A DNA stretch of 57,636 nucleotides from CAYZXK01 sp964482395 (lineage in GTDB: Bacteria; Planctomycetota; Phycisphaerae; UBA1845; Fen-1342). The position numbers were made by a program, and so were the translations under genes. How positions within the stretch are numbered: position 1 is the first letter of the stretch; each line of letters starts with the position of its first letter. Shown piece by piece: positions 24,705 through 32,707 of this stretch. The stretch spans positions 1-57,636 of the forward strand of contig CAYZXK010000148.1 in the NCBI GenBank assembly GCA_964482395.1, given 5' to 3'. The notes below the pieces were generated by a model that worked only from the letters and a program-made list of their open reading frames with translations, had not been told where the DNA came from and searched no databases.

Positions 24705-26402
24705 ATGGCTGAAACGGGTGCATTTCGCTATCCAATCTGGGTCCGGGGAGACCTGGACGGTTTCTTCGGGCTGATGGTGGATAACCTGGTTCAGGTGCTG
24801 CTCATCATCTCGCTGTGCACCACGGTGGTCGGCATGCCGGACGCCACGGTCTACGAACGGATCTTGCCGGGCGTGGCGATCAGCCTGGTGATCGGCAACG
24901 TCTTCTATGGTTTGCAGGCCCACCACGTGGCTCGGCGGGACCGGAACCCGACCTGCACCGCTCTGCCCTACGGCATCAACACTCCGTCGGTGATTGCGTA
25001 CGTGATCTTCATAATGGGGCCGGTTTATCAGACCTATCGGTCCAGCGTTGGGGAGGCGGCGGCCGCGGATCTGGCCTGGAAAGCCGGTCTGCTGGCCTGC
25101 CTGGTCAGCGGCCTGATCGAATTCACCGGCGCCTTTTATGCCGAGCGCCTGCGTCGGGTAACGCCGCGGGCCGCTTTGCTCGGCGTCCTGGCCGCAGTAG
25201 GGATCACGTTTGTCGCGGCCGAGTTCGCTTTCCGAATCTATACCAGCCCGCTGGTGGGGCTGCTGCCGCTGGCGGTGCTGCTGCTGGCTTACTTCGCCCG
25301 CTACCGATTTCCCTGGGGTCTGCCGGGGGGGTTCCTGGCGGTGGTTTTCGGGACGGGCATGGCCTGGGCGACCTCGGCCCTGGGCTGGCAGCATTTCGGC
25401 GGAGTGGCCATGTCGAGCGGCGAGCTGCGCTCGGCCCTGGAGCAGGTCCGGTGGATTACGCCGGCGTTCTGGGGCGGTCAGTTGTGGCAATTGCTCTCGG
25501 ACCCCCAATATCCGGACCTGCTGTTCCGCTTCCTCACCGTCTCGATCCCAATGGGCGTCATGAATGTGCTGGGTTCGCTCCAGAATATCGAGTCGGCCGA
25601 AGCGGCCGGCGACCGATTCCGCACCGGGCCGTCCCTGGCCGTCAACGGCATCGGGAGCATCGCGGCCGGCTTGTTCGGCTCCTGCTTCCCAACCACCATC
25701 TATATCGGGCACCCGGGATGGAAAGCGCTGGGCGCCCGGTCAGGCTATTCGGTGCTCAACGGGTTGTTCTTCACCGCACTGTTCCTGTTCGGTCTGGGCC
25801 CGTTCCTCAAGGCTCTGATCCCGATCGAGGCCGGGGCGGCCATCGTCATGTACATCGGGATCATAATCACCGCCCAGGCCTTCCAGGCTACGCCGCGGGA
25901 GCACGCCCCGGCGGTCGCGGTCGCCCTGTTTCCGGCCCTGGCGGCCGCCATCGTCGTGACTCTGGGGAATTATCTGGCAGCGTGCGGGCAGGCCGGGAGC
26001 GGCACCCCGACCCTGGCCGACCTGATCGGGTCTTCGGACTCCCGCACCATGTATCTGCCGGGAATGCTAGCCCTCACCGGAGCGAATTCGGCCTGGATCG
26101 TAGTCACGCTCATCCTGGCCGCGATCGGAGCAGCCCTGATTGACCGCCGATATGTAGCCGCGGCGATCTGGGCCGGAGTCGCCGCCTTGTTGACGATGAT
26201 CGGCCTGCTGCACGCGTATCGACTGGAAGGGAACACTCTGCACGAACTGTTCATCTGGCAACCGGCCCAGGCACCGGGCCATGCTTACCGAGGGCTTCCG
26301 ATCGCGGTTGGGTACGGCCTGGCCACCCTGCTGCTGGCGGCCGTCGCGGTCCGCTCCCGCAGGGCGGCTGCCGCAGCGCCGATCGACCCGCCCGGCACCT
26401 GA
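24705..26402 (+). CDS. NCS2-family (xanthine/uracil/guanine-type) permease
   Basis: 565 residues with 12-14 hydrophobic segments. It starts MAETGAFRYPIWVRGDLDGF, then LVQVLLIISLCTTVVGMP, close to the N-terminus of the AzgA-like and purine-permease branch of NCS2. CTALPYGINTPSVIAYV and the later SLQNIESAEAAGDRF plus GSCFPTTIYIGHPGWKALGA are the conserved half-helix motifs that carry the substrate-binding acidic residue and Q/N. It would import a nucleobase or related compound with protons. GGAG lies about nine bases before ATG 24705. No purine riboswitch is visible in the 132 bases upstream. No purine-metabolism gene flanks it. Confidence 0.82.
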   Translation: MAETGAFRYPIWVRGDLDGFFGLMVDNLVQVLLIISLCTTVVGMPDATVYERILPGVAISLVIGNVFYGLQAHHVARRDRNPTCTALPYGINTPSVIAYVIFIMGPVYQTYRSSVGEAAAADLAWKAGLLACLVSGLIEFTGAFYAERLRRVTPRAALLGVLAAVGITFVAAEFAFRIYTSPLVGLLPLAVLLLAYFARYRFPWGLPGGFLAVVFGTGMAWATSALGWQHFGGVAMSSGELRSALEQVRWITPAFWGGQLWQLLSDPQYPDLLFRFLTVSIPMGVMNVLGSLQNIESAEAAGDRFRTGPSLAVNGIGSIAAGLFGSCFPTTIYIGHPGWKALGARSGYSVLNGLFFTALFLFGLGPFLKALIPIEAGAAIVMYIGIIITAQAFQATPREHAPAVAVALFPALAAAIVVTLGNYLAACGQAGSGTPTLADLIGSSDSRTMYLPGMLALTGANSAWIVVTLILAAIGAALIDRRYVAAAIWAGVAALLTMIGLLHAYRLEGNTLHELFIWQPAQAPGHAYRGLPIAVGYGLATLLLAAVAVRSRRAAAAAPIDPPGT

Positions 26403-26534
26403 CCGCCCCCGGGGTTCATGCCGGGCACCTGGGCGACCGGAGGCTCGGGCAGCCGGTTCCGAGATGCGAGCCGACAACCGTCACCGGGCTGTTCTCAAAT
26501 GTTCGAAGACCGGCACCGCCGATCCAGCCGCGTC

Positions 26535-26563
26535 TTGACAGGCCTACCGGCGCGGGTCAGAGT
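26535..26563 (+). promoter_or_regulatory. Possible promoter of the collagen-like protein gene
   Basis: A perfect TTGACA at 26535-26540 is followed after 17 bases by CAGAGT (26558-26563), which keeps only A2, A4 and T6 of the -10 box. It would give a leader of about 105 bases before ATG 26677. The -35 box is strong, the -10 box weak. Confidence 0.35.
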
Positions 26564-26676
26564 GGGCTCGACTGACTGACGGCCAGCGGCCCGGGAAGTC
26601 ATAAACGGCGTCCAGGATGGGCAAACAACCGGGTAGGAGGCTAAGGCGGGTCGGCTGGTCTGTGGGAGAACGGGTC

Positions 26677-28320
26677 ATGCGTAGAACAGTGAAGTTGGGC
26701 CCTTTGCTGCGGCGGGGGCTGGTCGGGTTACTGATCGCTACTACGGCTCAGGCGACCGATTGGTATGTGGACGACAGCGGCAACGATGGCAACCTCGGGA
26801 CCCAAAACGAGCCGTTCGCGACCCTGACAAAAGCACTCGACGTAGCCAGCAACGGTGACGTAATTATAGTCATGGATGGCACTTACAATGGAACCCTGAC
26901 CGACCCGGCCGATGGAGCGATCACCATCTCCAAGTCGGTCACCGTCCGCTCACAGAATGGAGCCGGCCAAACGGTCATTACGCGCAGAGCTCATGGCGTG
27001 GTTTTTGACGTTCAGGCCGACAACGTAACCATCGGCGGGCAGAACCACGGTTTCACGATCAATGACTATGGGGCCGCCGGGGATTGGCCAATCCAGCTCG
27101 ACGACGGCGTAAGTAACGCCACCATAACGGGTAACATCATTGTCGCCGACCAAGCCAGCATCGCTATTTCCTGCAACCAAGCCGACGGGCTGACAATCAC
27201 CGGCAACCAGATCACTTACAGCGAGGTCGGCCTCAGCTTCAACCCGGAAACGAACGTGAAGGTATCGGATGGCGTTACCGTTTACGACAACCGGTTCGCC
27301 GTTTCGGGCAGTCCGGCCGATGCCCAAGCCATCATACTCGGCAACAGTGTGAACTTTACCATCTATGGCAACACCATCGAAGGCACCGTGTGGCTGGTGG
27401 TGGGGCAGGACAACGAGGATTCAACCAATATCGTCATTTACGGCAACACTTTTCCAGCCAGCGGGATCGACCCGAACGGCGGAACCGGGATCCGCTTTCT
27501 GCGGACTGCCGGAGACGGGAAGTTGAGGTATGTATCGATCGCCTGCAATGACTTCACCAGCCGCAATGTAGGGGTCTCTTTCCACTCGCCGTCGCCCGGA
27601 GACGGGGAGGAGTTACTGCCGACAAATATTGATCCTGCGAGGATTTACATCAATTACAACAACTTCGCGGATGTGGTCGAGGAGGCCATTAGCGTCGGGC
27701 CGGGCCTGGCCTCGCTGCTGATCGACGGGCGGTATAACTGGTACGGCGATCAGAGTGGGCCGCAGCATGCGATCCTGAATCCCGATGGCACCGGCAGCCA
27801 GGTCAGCGACTACGTGGAATTCTGGCCCTGGCTGGCCAGCGAATTGCAGGGCTGCACAGTGGCCCAGCAAGGCCCGCAGGGTGAACAGGGACCGCAGGGC
27901 GAGCAGGGCTCCCAAGGCGAGCAAGGCCCGCAAGGTGAACAGGGCACCCCAGGCCAACAGGGACTACCCGGGCTGGCAGGCAAGCCGGGCGAAGATGGCG
28001 CACCAGGCGAAGACGGGCTGAATTGCTGGGACTTGAACGGAAACGGCACTGGTGACCTGGATACAGAAGACATCAACGGCGACGGCGTGGTCGATGTTGA
28101 GGACTGCCGGGGCCAGCAAGGTGCTCAGGGTGACCAAGGGCCGCAGGGCGAGCAGGGACCGCAGGGCGAGCAGGGACCGCAGGGGCCAACCGGTCCGATC
28201 GGGCCACAGGGCCCGCGGGGTGCGGCGGGGGTCTGTGGCCTGGGCCTGAGCAGTACCTGGCTGCTGCTCACTTGCCTCGGCATGACGGTGCTGCGACCTC
28301 GCTCCGGTCGGCCGTCATAG
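26677..28320 (+). CDS. Secreted beta-helix protein with collagen-like repeats, Ca-binding insert and C-terminal anchor
   Basis: 547 residues from ATG 26677, chosen for GGGAGAA eight bases upstream and because it gives a clean signal peptide (MRRTVKLGPLLRRGLVGLL, cleavage after AQA). Residues about 27-390 form a right-handed parallel beta-helix (DUF1565-like start WYVDDSGNDGN, then repeats such as VTIYG/IVIYGNTF). Residues about 399-449 are 17 Gly-X-Y triplets (GPQGEQ...). A Cys-bracketed Ca-binding-like segment DLNGNGTGD...DINGDGVVD follows, then 13 more triplets from about 479. The end is VCGLG plus one hydrophobic helix plus RPRSGR, the layout of a CTERM sorting/anchor signal. It is probably a surface or outer-envelope protein. 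Codon use looks less GC-biased than its neighbours in the beta-helix part. Confidence 0.8.
   Translation: MRRTVKLGPLLRRGLVGLLIATTAQATDWYVDDSGNDGNLGTQNEPFATLTKALDVASNGDVIIVMDGTYNGTLTDPADGAITISKSVTVRSQNGAGQTVITRRAHGVVFDVQADNVTIGGQNHGFTINDYGAAGDWPIQLDDGVSNATITGNIIVADQASIAISCNQADGLTITGNQITYSEVGLSFNPETNVKVSDGVTVYDNRFAVSGSPADAQAIILGNSVNFTIYGNTIEGTVWLVVGQDNEDSTNIVIYGNTFPASGIDPNGGTGIRFLRTAGDGKLRYVSIACNDFTSRNVGVSFHSPSPGDGEELLPTNIDPARIYINYNNFADVVEEAISVGPGLASLLIDGRYNWYGDQSGPQHAILNPDGTGSQVSDYVEFWPWLASELQGCTVAQQGPQGEQGPQGEQGSQGEQGPQGEQGTPGQQGLPGLAGKPGEDGAPGEDGLNCWDLNGNGTGDLDTEDINGDGVVDVEDCRGQQGAQGDQGPQGEQGPQGEQGPQGPTGPIGPQGPRGAAGVCGLGLSSTWLLLTCLGMTVLRPRSGRPS
27871..28020 (+). repeat. Collagen-like Gly-X-Y repeat block 1
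   Basis: Seventeen consecutive Gly-X-Y triplets, mostly GPQ and GEQ, then GTP, GQQ, GLP, GLA, GKP, GED, GAP and GED. At DNA level an imperfect 18-base unit recurs. The block lies between the beta-helix domain and the Ca-binding segment. Confidence 0.9.
28111..28227 (+). repeat. Collagen-like Gly-X-Y repeat block 2
   Basis: Thirteen Gly-X-Y triplets from GQQ and GAQ to GPR and GAA. The 18-base unit coding for GPQGEQ is repeated almost exactly in tandem at about 28140-28180, a likely site of length variation by slippage. Confidence 0.9.
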
Positions 28321-28479
28321 GGTCGCGGCCCGGTCCGCAGACTGCGGCGAGGTTCTGGCGGGGCTCTGCGACGTGAGCCTCGTCGTGGCGAAAGTGGCCT
28401 GAAGGAAGCCACGGATTGCAGTCGCCGGGGGATCGGCACGGTGCGGTTATCGGACCCGCTGAGGTGGGAGTGAACTGAG

Positions 28480-30642
28480 ATGTCCGAAGTCGTTAGTGCC
28501 AAGGCACTCAGGCCGGCTGAAGTCTCCAAACTTGAGCCGTTATTCGCGCCGCATTGCATCGCCCTGGTCGGAGCGTCACGAACTCCGGGCTCGGTCGGAC
28601 ATGCGATCATGTCCAACCTGGTCTACGGCGGATTCACGGGCGTGATCTATCCGGTGAACCCCAAGGCCAAGAGCATTTTGGGCAACCGATGTGTTCCCAG
28701 CGTGGAGGGGATCGAGGAACACGTCGACCTGGCGGTGATCGTGGTCCCGGCCCAGCACGTCCTGGGCATCGTGCAGGCTTGTGCCGACCGCGGCACGCGC
28801 CACTTCGTGGTCATCTCGGCCGGTTTCAAGGAAGTGGGCGGCGAGGGGGTTCGGCGGGAGCAGGAACTCAAGGCCCTGGCCGAGCAACGCGGGTTGACCA
28901 TCGTGGGCCCGAACTGCCTGGGAGTGATCAACACCGCGCCGGGAGTCTCGATGAATGCCACTTTCGGTCGTGGCATGCCGATTGCTGGCCCCTTCGGGTT
29001 GATTTCGCAAAGCGGGGCACTGTGCACGGCGCTGCTGGACTACGCCAAGGGGGTGGGGATCGGTTTCTCGCGTTTCGTGAGCTTCGGCAACAAGGTGGCG
29101 GTCACCGAGAACGACCTGCTGCTGGCTTTGGCAGCCGACCCGCTCACCAAGGCGATTCTGATGTATGTCGAGGAGCTTTCGCAGGGCCAGGCTTTCATCG
29201 AGACCTGCCACCGCATAACCCACGGGCCCGACGCCAAGCCAATCATCGCCATCAAGACCGGGCGGACGCAGGAAGGAGCGGCGGCCGCCGCCTCGCACAC
29301 TGGCTCGCTGGCCGGACGCGACGAAGTGTACGACGCGGTGCTGAATCAGGCCGGCGTACTGCGGGTGGATTCGGTCAAGGAGCTGTTCGACTGTGCGGAG
29401 ATCTTCACGGACCCGACCCTTCCGCAGGGGCGTCGGACCGCGGTGGTCACCAATGCCGGGGGGCCGGGGATCATGGCCACCGATGCTTGCATCCGGTCCG
29501 GAATGGTGCTGGCCAGGTTCCAGGAATATACGCTCAAGTCCCTCCGCTTCCAGCTCCCGCCCACCAGCAGTCTGAAAAACCCGGTAGATGTGATCGGGGA
29601 TGCCAAGCACGATCGCTACCGGGCGGCCTTGGACGCCGTCTCGACTGACGAGGGCGTGGATCAGCTCATGGTGATCGTCACGCCCCAGACCATGACCGAC
29701 GTGACCGCCATCGCGGAAGTGATCCGTGAGACTCGAAGTTTCTGTGGTAAACCGCTGGTCGGTTGTTTGATGGGGCTGGTGGACGTATCGGCGGGGGTGC
29801 AGCTTCTGCGGCAGAGCGGGGTGCCGGCCTACGCCTTCCCGGAGGACGGGATGCGGGCGATGGCGGCCAAGTGTCGGTTCGCGGAGTGGACTCGGCAGCC
29901 GCCGCCATCCTACAAGCGGTACGAGGTGAACGCCGCCGCGGTGACCGAGTTGCTGGATGCGGAGCTGGCCGCCGGGCGCAGCACGATGGTTGAGCTGAAG
30001 GCCCTGGAACTCCTCCGACATTACGGGCTTCCGATCGTGCCTTATGCCCTGGCCACCAGCGCCGAGCAGGCCGCTGGGGCCGCCGCGGAGATTGGCTTTC
30101 CGGTGGTGCTCAAGATCGTGGGGCCGAAGATTCTGCACAAGACCGAGGTCGGCGGGGTGAAGCTGAATCTGAAGGACGCCGGGGAAGTTTGCGCGGCCTA
30201 CGATCAGGTGCTGGCCTGCGTCCGCGACAAGCTGGGTCCGACGGTCGAAATCTGGGGCGTGCTGGTTGAGAAGATGCTGGGCAAGGGGAAGGAGGTCATC
30301 CTGGGCATGTCCCGCGACCCGCGGCTGGGCCCGCTGCTAATGTTCGGCCTGGGCGGCATCTACACCGAGGCGCTCAAAGATGTGTCCTTCCGCCTGGCCC
30401 CACTGCCCGAAAACGCGGCCCTGGAAATGATCATGGACATCCGCTCGCACAAGCTGCTGCGCGGCTTTCGCGGGGAGCCCCCGGCCGACGTGCCGGCGAT
30501 CGCGGACTGCCTGCTGCGGCTGTCGCAACTGGTGACCGATCATCCGCGGATCAAGGAACTGGACATGAATCCGGTGGTGGTGTATTCGGCCGGTCAGGGG
30601 GCGGTGGTGGCCGACGCACGGCTCATTCTTTCGCAGGAGTAA
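28480..30642 (+). CDS. ADP-forming acetate/acyl-CoA ligase (fused alpha-beta)
   Basis: 720 residues joining both subunits of the ADP-forming acyl-CoA synthetase family. The N-terminal CoA-binding and ligase domains run ALVGASRTPGSVGHAIMSNL, GPNCLGVINT and GLISQSGALC; the phosphorylated His is H273 in ASHTGSLAG. The C-terminal ATP-grasp domain starts near residue 500 (LRHYGLPIVPYALATSAEQA) and has VVLKIVGPKILHKTEVGGV. It interconverts acyl-CoA plus ADP plus phosphate with the free acid plus CoA plus ATP. ATG 28480 has GGGAG nine bases upstream. Four bases separate it from the CoA-transferase gene, so the two are probably co-translated and act on the same acyl-CoA pool. Confidence 0.92.
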   Translation: MSEVVSAKALRPAEVSKLEPLFAPHCIALVGASRTPGSVGHAIMSNLVYGGFTGVIYPVNPKAKSILGNRCVPSVEGIEEHVDLAVIVVPAQHVLGIVQACADRGTRHFVVISAGFKEVGGEGVRREQELKALAEQRGLTIVGPNCLGVINTAPGVSMNATFGRGMPIAGPFGLISQSGALCTALLDYAKGVGIGFSRFVSFGNKVAVTENDLLLALAADPLTKAILMYVEELSQGQAFIETCHRITHGPDAKPIIAIKTGRTQEGAAAAASHTGSLAGRDEVYDAVLNQAGVLRVDSVKELFDCAEIFTDPTLPQGRRTAVVTNAGGPGIMATDACIRSGMVLARFQEYTLKSLRFQLPPTSSLKNPVDVIGDAKHDRYRAALDAVSTDEGVDQLMVIVTPQTMTDVTAIAEVIRETRSFCGKPLVGCLMGLVDVSAGVQLLRQSGVPAYAFPEDGMRAMAAKCRFAEWTRQPPPSYKRYEVNAAAVTELLDAELAAGRSTMVELKALELLRHYGLPIVPYALATSAEQAAGAAAEIGFPVVLKIVGPKILHKTEVGGVKLNLKDAGEVCAAYDQVLACVRDKLGPTVEIWGVLVEKMLGKGKEVILGMSRDPRLGPLLMFGLGGIYTEALKDVSFRLAPLPENAALEMIMDIRSHKLLRGFRGEPPADVPAIADCLLRLSQLVTDHPRIKELDMNPVVVYSAGQGAVVADARLILSQE

Positions 30643-30646
30643 TCTG

Positions 30647-32536
30647 ATGCCCGGCAGATGGCAGGAGCTTTATGCCGACAAACTGGTGACGGCGGCCGAA
30701 GCGGTCCGCAAGATCCGCCCGGGCGACCGGGTGTTCATCGGCTCAGCGTGCGGGGAGCCGCAGGAGCTGGTTCGGGCGATGGCCCAGTACGGCGACCATC
30801 TGGCCGATACCGAAGTGGTGCACGTGCTGACGCTGGGCGTGGCTCCCTATGCCCAGGAGAAGTACGCCCACAACTTCCGGGCGAATGCCTTCTTCATCGG
30901 CAGCAGCGTCCGGGACGCGGTCAATCAGGCCCGGGCCGACTACACCCCGATCTTCTTGTCGCAGGTGCCGGCCCTGTTTCGCCTGCGGCGGATCGGGATC
31001 GACGTGGCCCTGGTGTGCGTCAGCCCGCCGGACAGCTACGGCAATTGCAGCCTGGGGGTCTCGGTGGATATCACCAAGTCGGCGGTCGAGTCGGCCAAGC
31101 TGGTCATCGCTCAGGTGAACCGTCACATGCCGCGGGCGCACGGGGATTGCTTCGTCAACGTGCGGCAGATTCACCATCTGGTGGAGTACGACGAGCCGCT
31201 GCTGGAATGGCCGGCGGCCGGGGAGCCCGACGAGGTGACCCGTCGGATCGCCGCCCACCTGGCCCGCTTGGTGCCTGACGGAGCCACGCTGCAACTGGGC
31301 ATCGGGCGGATTCCGGACGCGGTGGCCTCGATGCTGACCGACAAGAACGATCTGGGAATTCACACCGAGATGTTCTCGGACGGGGTGTTGAAGCTGGCTC
31401 AGCAGGGCGTGATCACCGGGCGGTACAAGACCCTCAACCCGGGCAAGATCGTGGGCAGCTTCGCGGCCGGCAGTCACGAGCTGTTCGAGTATATGCACGA
31501 CAATCCCCAGATCGAGATGCATCCCTCGGACTATACCAACAACCTGATCGTGATCAGCAGCCACGAGAACATGGTTGCGATCAACGCCGCTTTGGAGGTC
31601 GATCTGACCGGGCAAGTGGTGGCGGACTCTTTGGGCCAACTGCTGTATAGCGGCATCGGCGGGCACGCGGACTTCATTCGGGGGGCCGCCCTGGCCAAGA
31701 ACGGCAAGCCCATCATTGCCATGCCCAGCACTGCGGATACTCCGCAAGGCCGCAAGTCACGGATCGTCCCGACCCTTCAGGAAGGTGCGGGCGTCATCAC
31801 CACCCGCGGGGATACGCACTACATTGTGACCGAATACGGGGTGGCCTATCTGCACGGCAAGACCTTGCGGGAGCGGGCCATGTCGCTGATTAGCATCGCC
31901 CACCCGGATTTCCGGTCCGATCTGCTGCACGCGGCCAAGCGCCGCCGAATCGTGTACCCCAATCAGATCATGCCTCCCGCCCAGGCCCCTTACCCGGCCC
32001 AGTACGAAGAGACGATCACCCTGCGCACCGGTGAGAAGATTTTCGTGCGGCCGATCCGGCCGGATGACGAGCCGATGATGCGGGACATGTTCTACCGGTT
32101 CAGCGAGCAGACCAAGTATCTACGCTATCATGCCTCGCTGAAGTCGATGCCGCACAACAAGCTTCAGGTGTTCTGCACCATCGATTACGACACCGAGATG
32201 GCTCTGATTGGGCTGCACGGTCCGCCGGGGGCCGAGCAGGTGGTCGGCGTGGCCCGCTATATGACCGACCCGGAAAAGCATACCGCGGAAGTCGCGTTCA
32301 CCGTCCAGGACGATTGGCAACGCAAAGGGCTGGGGACCTATTTCTTCCAGCGACTGGTCCAGATCGGACGCGAGCAGGGCATCCGCACCTTCCACGCTTA
32401 CGTCCTGGTCGAGAACAGCGGCATGCTCAAGATCTTCCACCGCTCGGGCCTGGTGGTTGAGACGCAGACCGAGGGGGACGTGGTGAGGGTAACCATGCGG
32501 CTGCCGACCATGGCGGCCGCCACTCAGTCGCGCTGA
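30647..32536 (+). CDS. Acetyl-CoA hydrolase/CoA-transferase fused to a GNAT acetyltransferase
   Basis: 629 residues. Residues about 1-440 are a 4-hydroxybutyrate/acetyl-CoA CoA-transferase of the Cat1/AbfT type, with the glutamyl-CoA residue E241 in GIHTEMFSDGVL plus GQVVADSLGQLLYSGIGGHA. Residues about 465-620 are a GNAT domain (IFVRPIRPDDEPMMRDMFYR; acetyl-CoA loop DDWQRKGLGTYFF). The transferase half swaps CoA between acids. The GNAT half resembles those fused to acyl-CoA synthetases (Pat-type protein lysine acetyltransferases), so it may acetylate proteins, including its neighbour. The start at 30647 uses AGGAG in the end of the previous gene. Confidence 0.88.
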   Translation: MPGRWQELYADKLVTAAEAVRKIRPGDRVFIGSACGEPQELVRAMAQYGDHLADTEVVHVLTLGVAPYAQEKYAHNFRANAFFIGSSVRDAVNQARADYTPIFLSQVPALFRLRRIGIDVALVCVSPPDSYGNCSLGVSVDITKSAVESAKLVIAQVNRHMPRAHGDCFVNVRQIHHLVEYDEPLLEWPAAGEPDEVTRRIAAHLARLVPDGATLQLGIGRIPDAVASMLTDKNDLGIHTEMFSDGVLKLAQQGVITGRYKTLNPGKIVGSFAAGSHELFEYMHDNPQIEMHPSDYTNNLIVISSHENMVAINAALEVDLTGQVVADSLGQLLYSGIGGHADFIRGAALAKNGKPIIAMPSTADTPQGRKSRIVPTLQEGAGVITTRGDTHYIVTEYGVAYLHGKTLRERAMSLISIAHPDFRSDLLHAAKRRRIVYPNQIMPPAQAPYPAQYEETITLRTGEKIFVRPIRPDDEPMMRDMFYRFSEQTKYLRYHASLKSMPHNKLQVFCTIDYDTEMALIGLHGPPGAEQVVGVARYMTDPEKHTAEVAFTVQDDWQRKGLGTYFFQRLVQIGREQGIRTFHAYVLVENSGMLKIFHRSGLVVETQTEGDVVRVTMRLPTMAAATQSR

Positions 32537-32707
32537 CCCCGGCCGGGGCCTGGGCCGTCTACCTGGCGGGTCCGGCGGCAGCCCTTTATGATGCCGGCCA
32601 ATTGCCGCGACCGGCGGCGTCGGACCGCCACTGCGGACCCTGCGTCCGACGGGCCGAGCTGAGTCGTTCCAGCCCGCCGGGACGAGGCTGCGATAGTGAG
32701 GAGCGCG

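Noticed and set aside
27871..28227. Possible CRISPR-like or satellite repeat array
   Set aside because: The repeats are in-frame Gly-X-Y codons of a collagen-like protein, without unique spacers.
28418..28430. Sigma54-like promoter (ends in TTGCA) before the acyl-CoA ligase
   Set aside because: The GG and GC elements are not at the required spacing and the first element does not match.
28576..30138. Minus-strand open frame of 520 codons inside the acyl-CoA ligase gene
   Set aside because: Shadow of a well-conserved enzyme; no start site or domain support.
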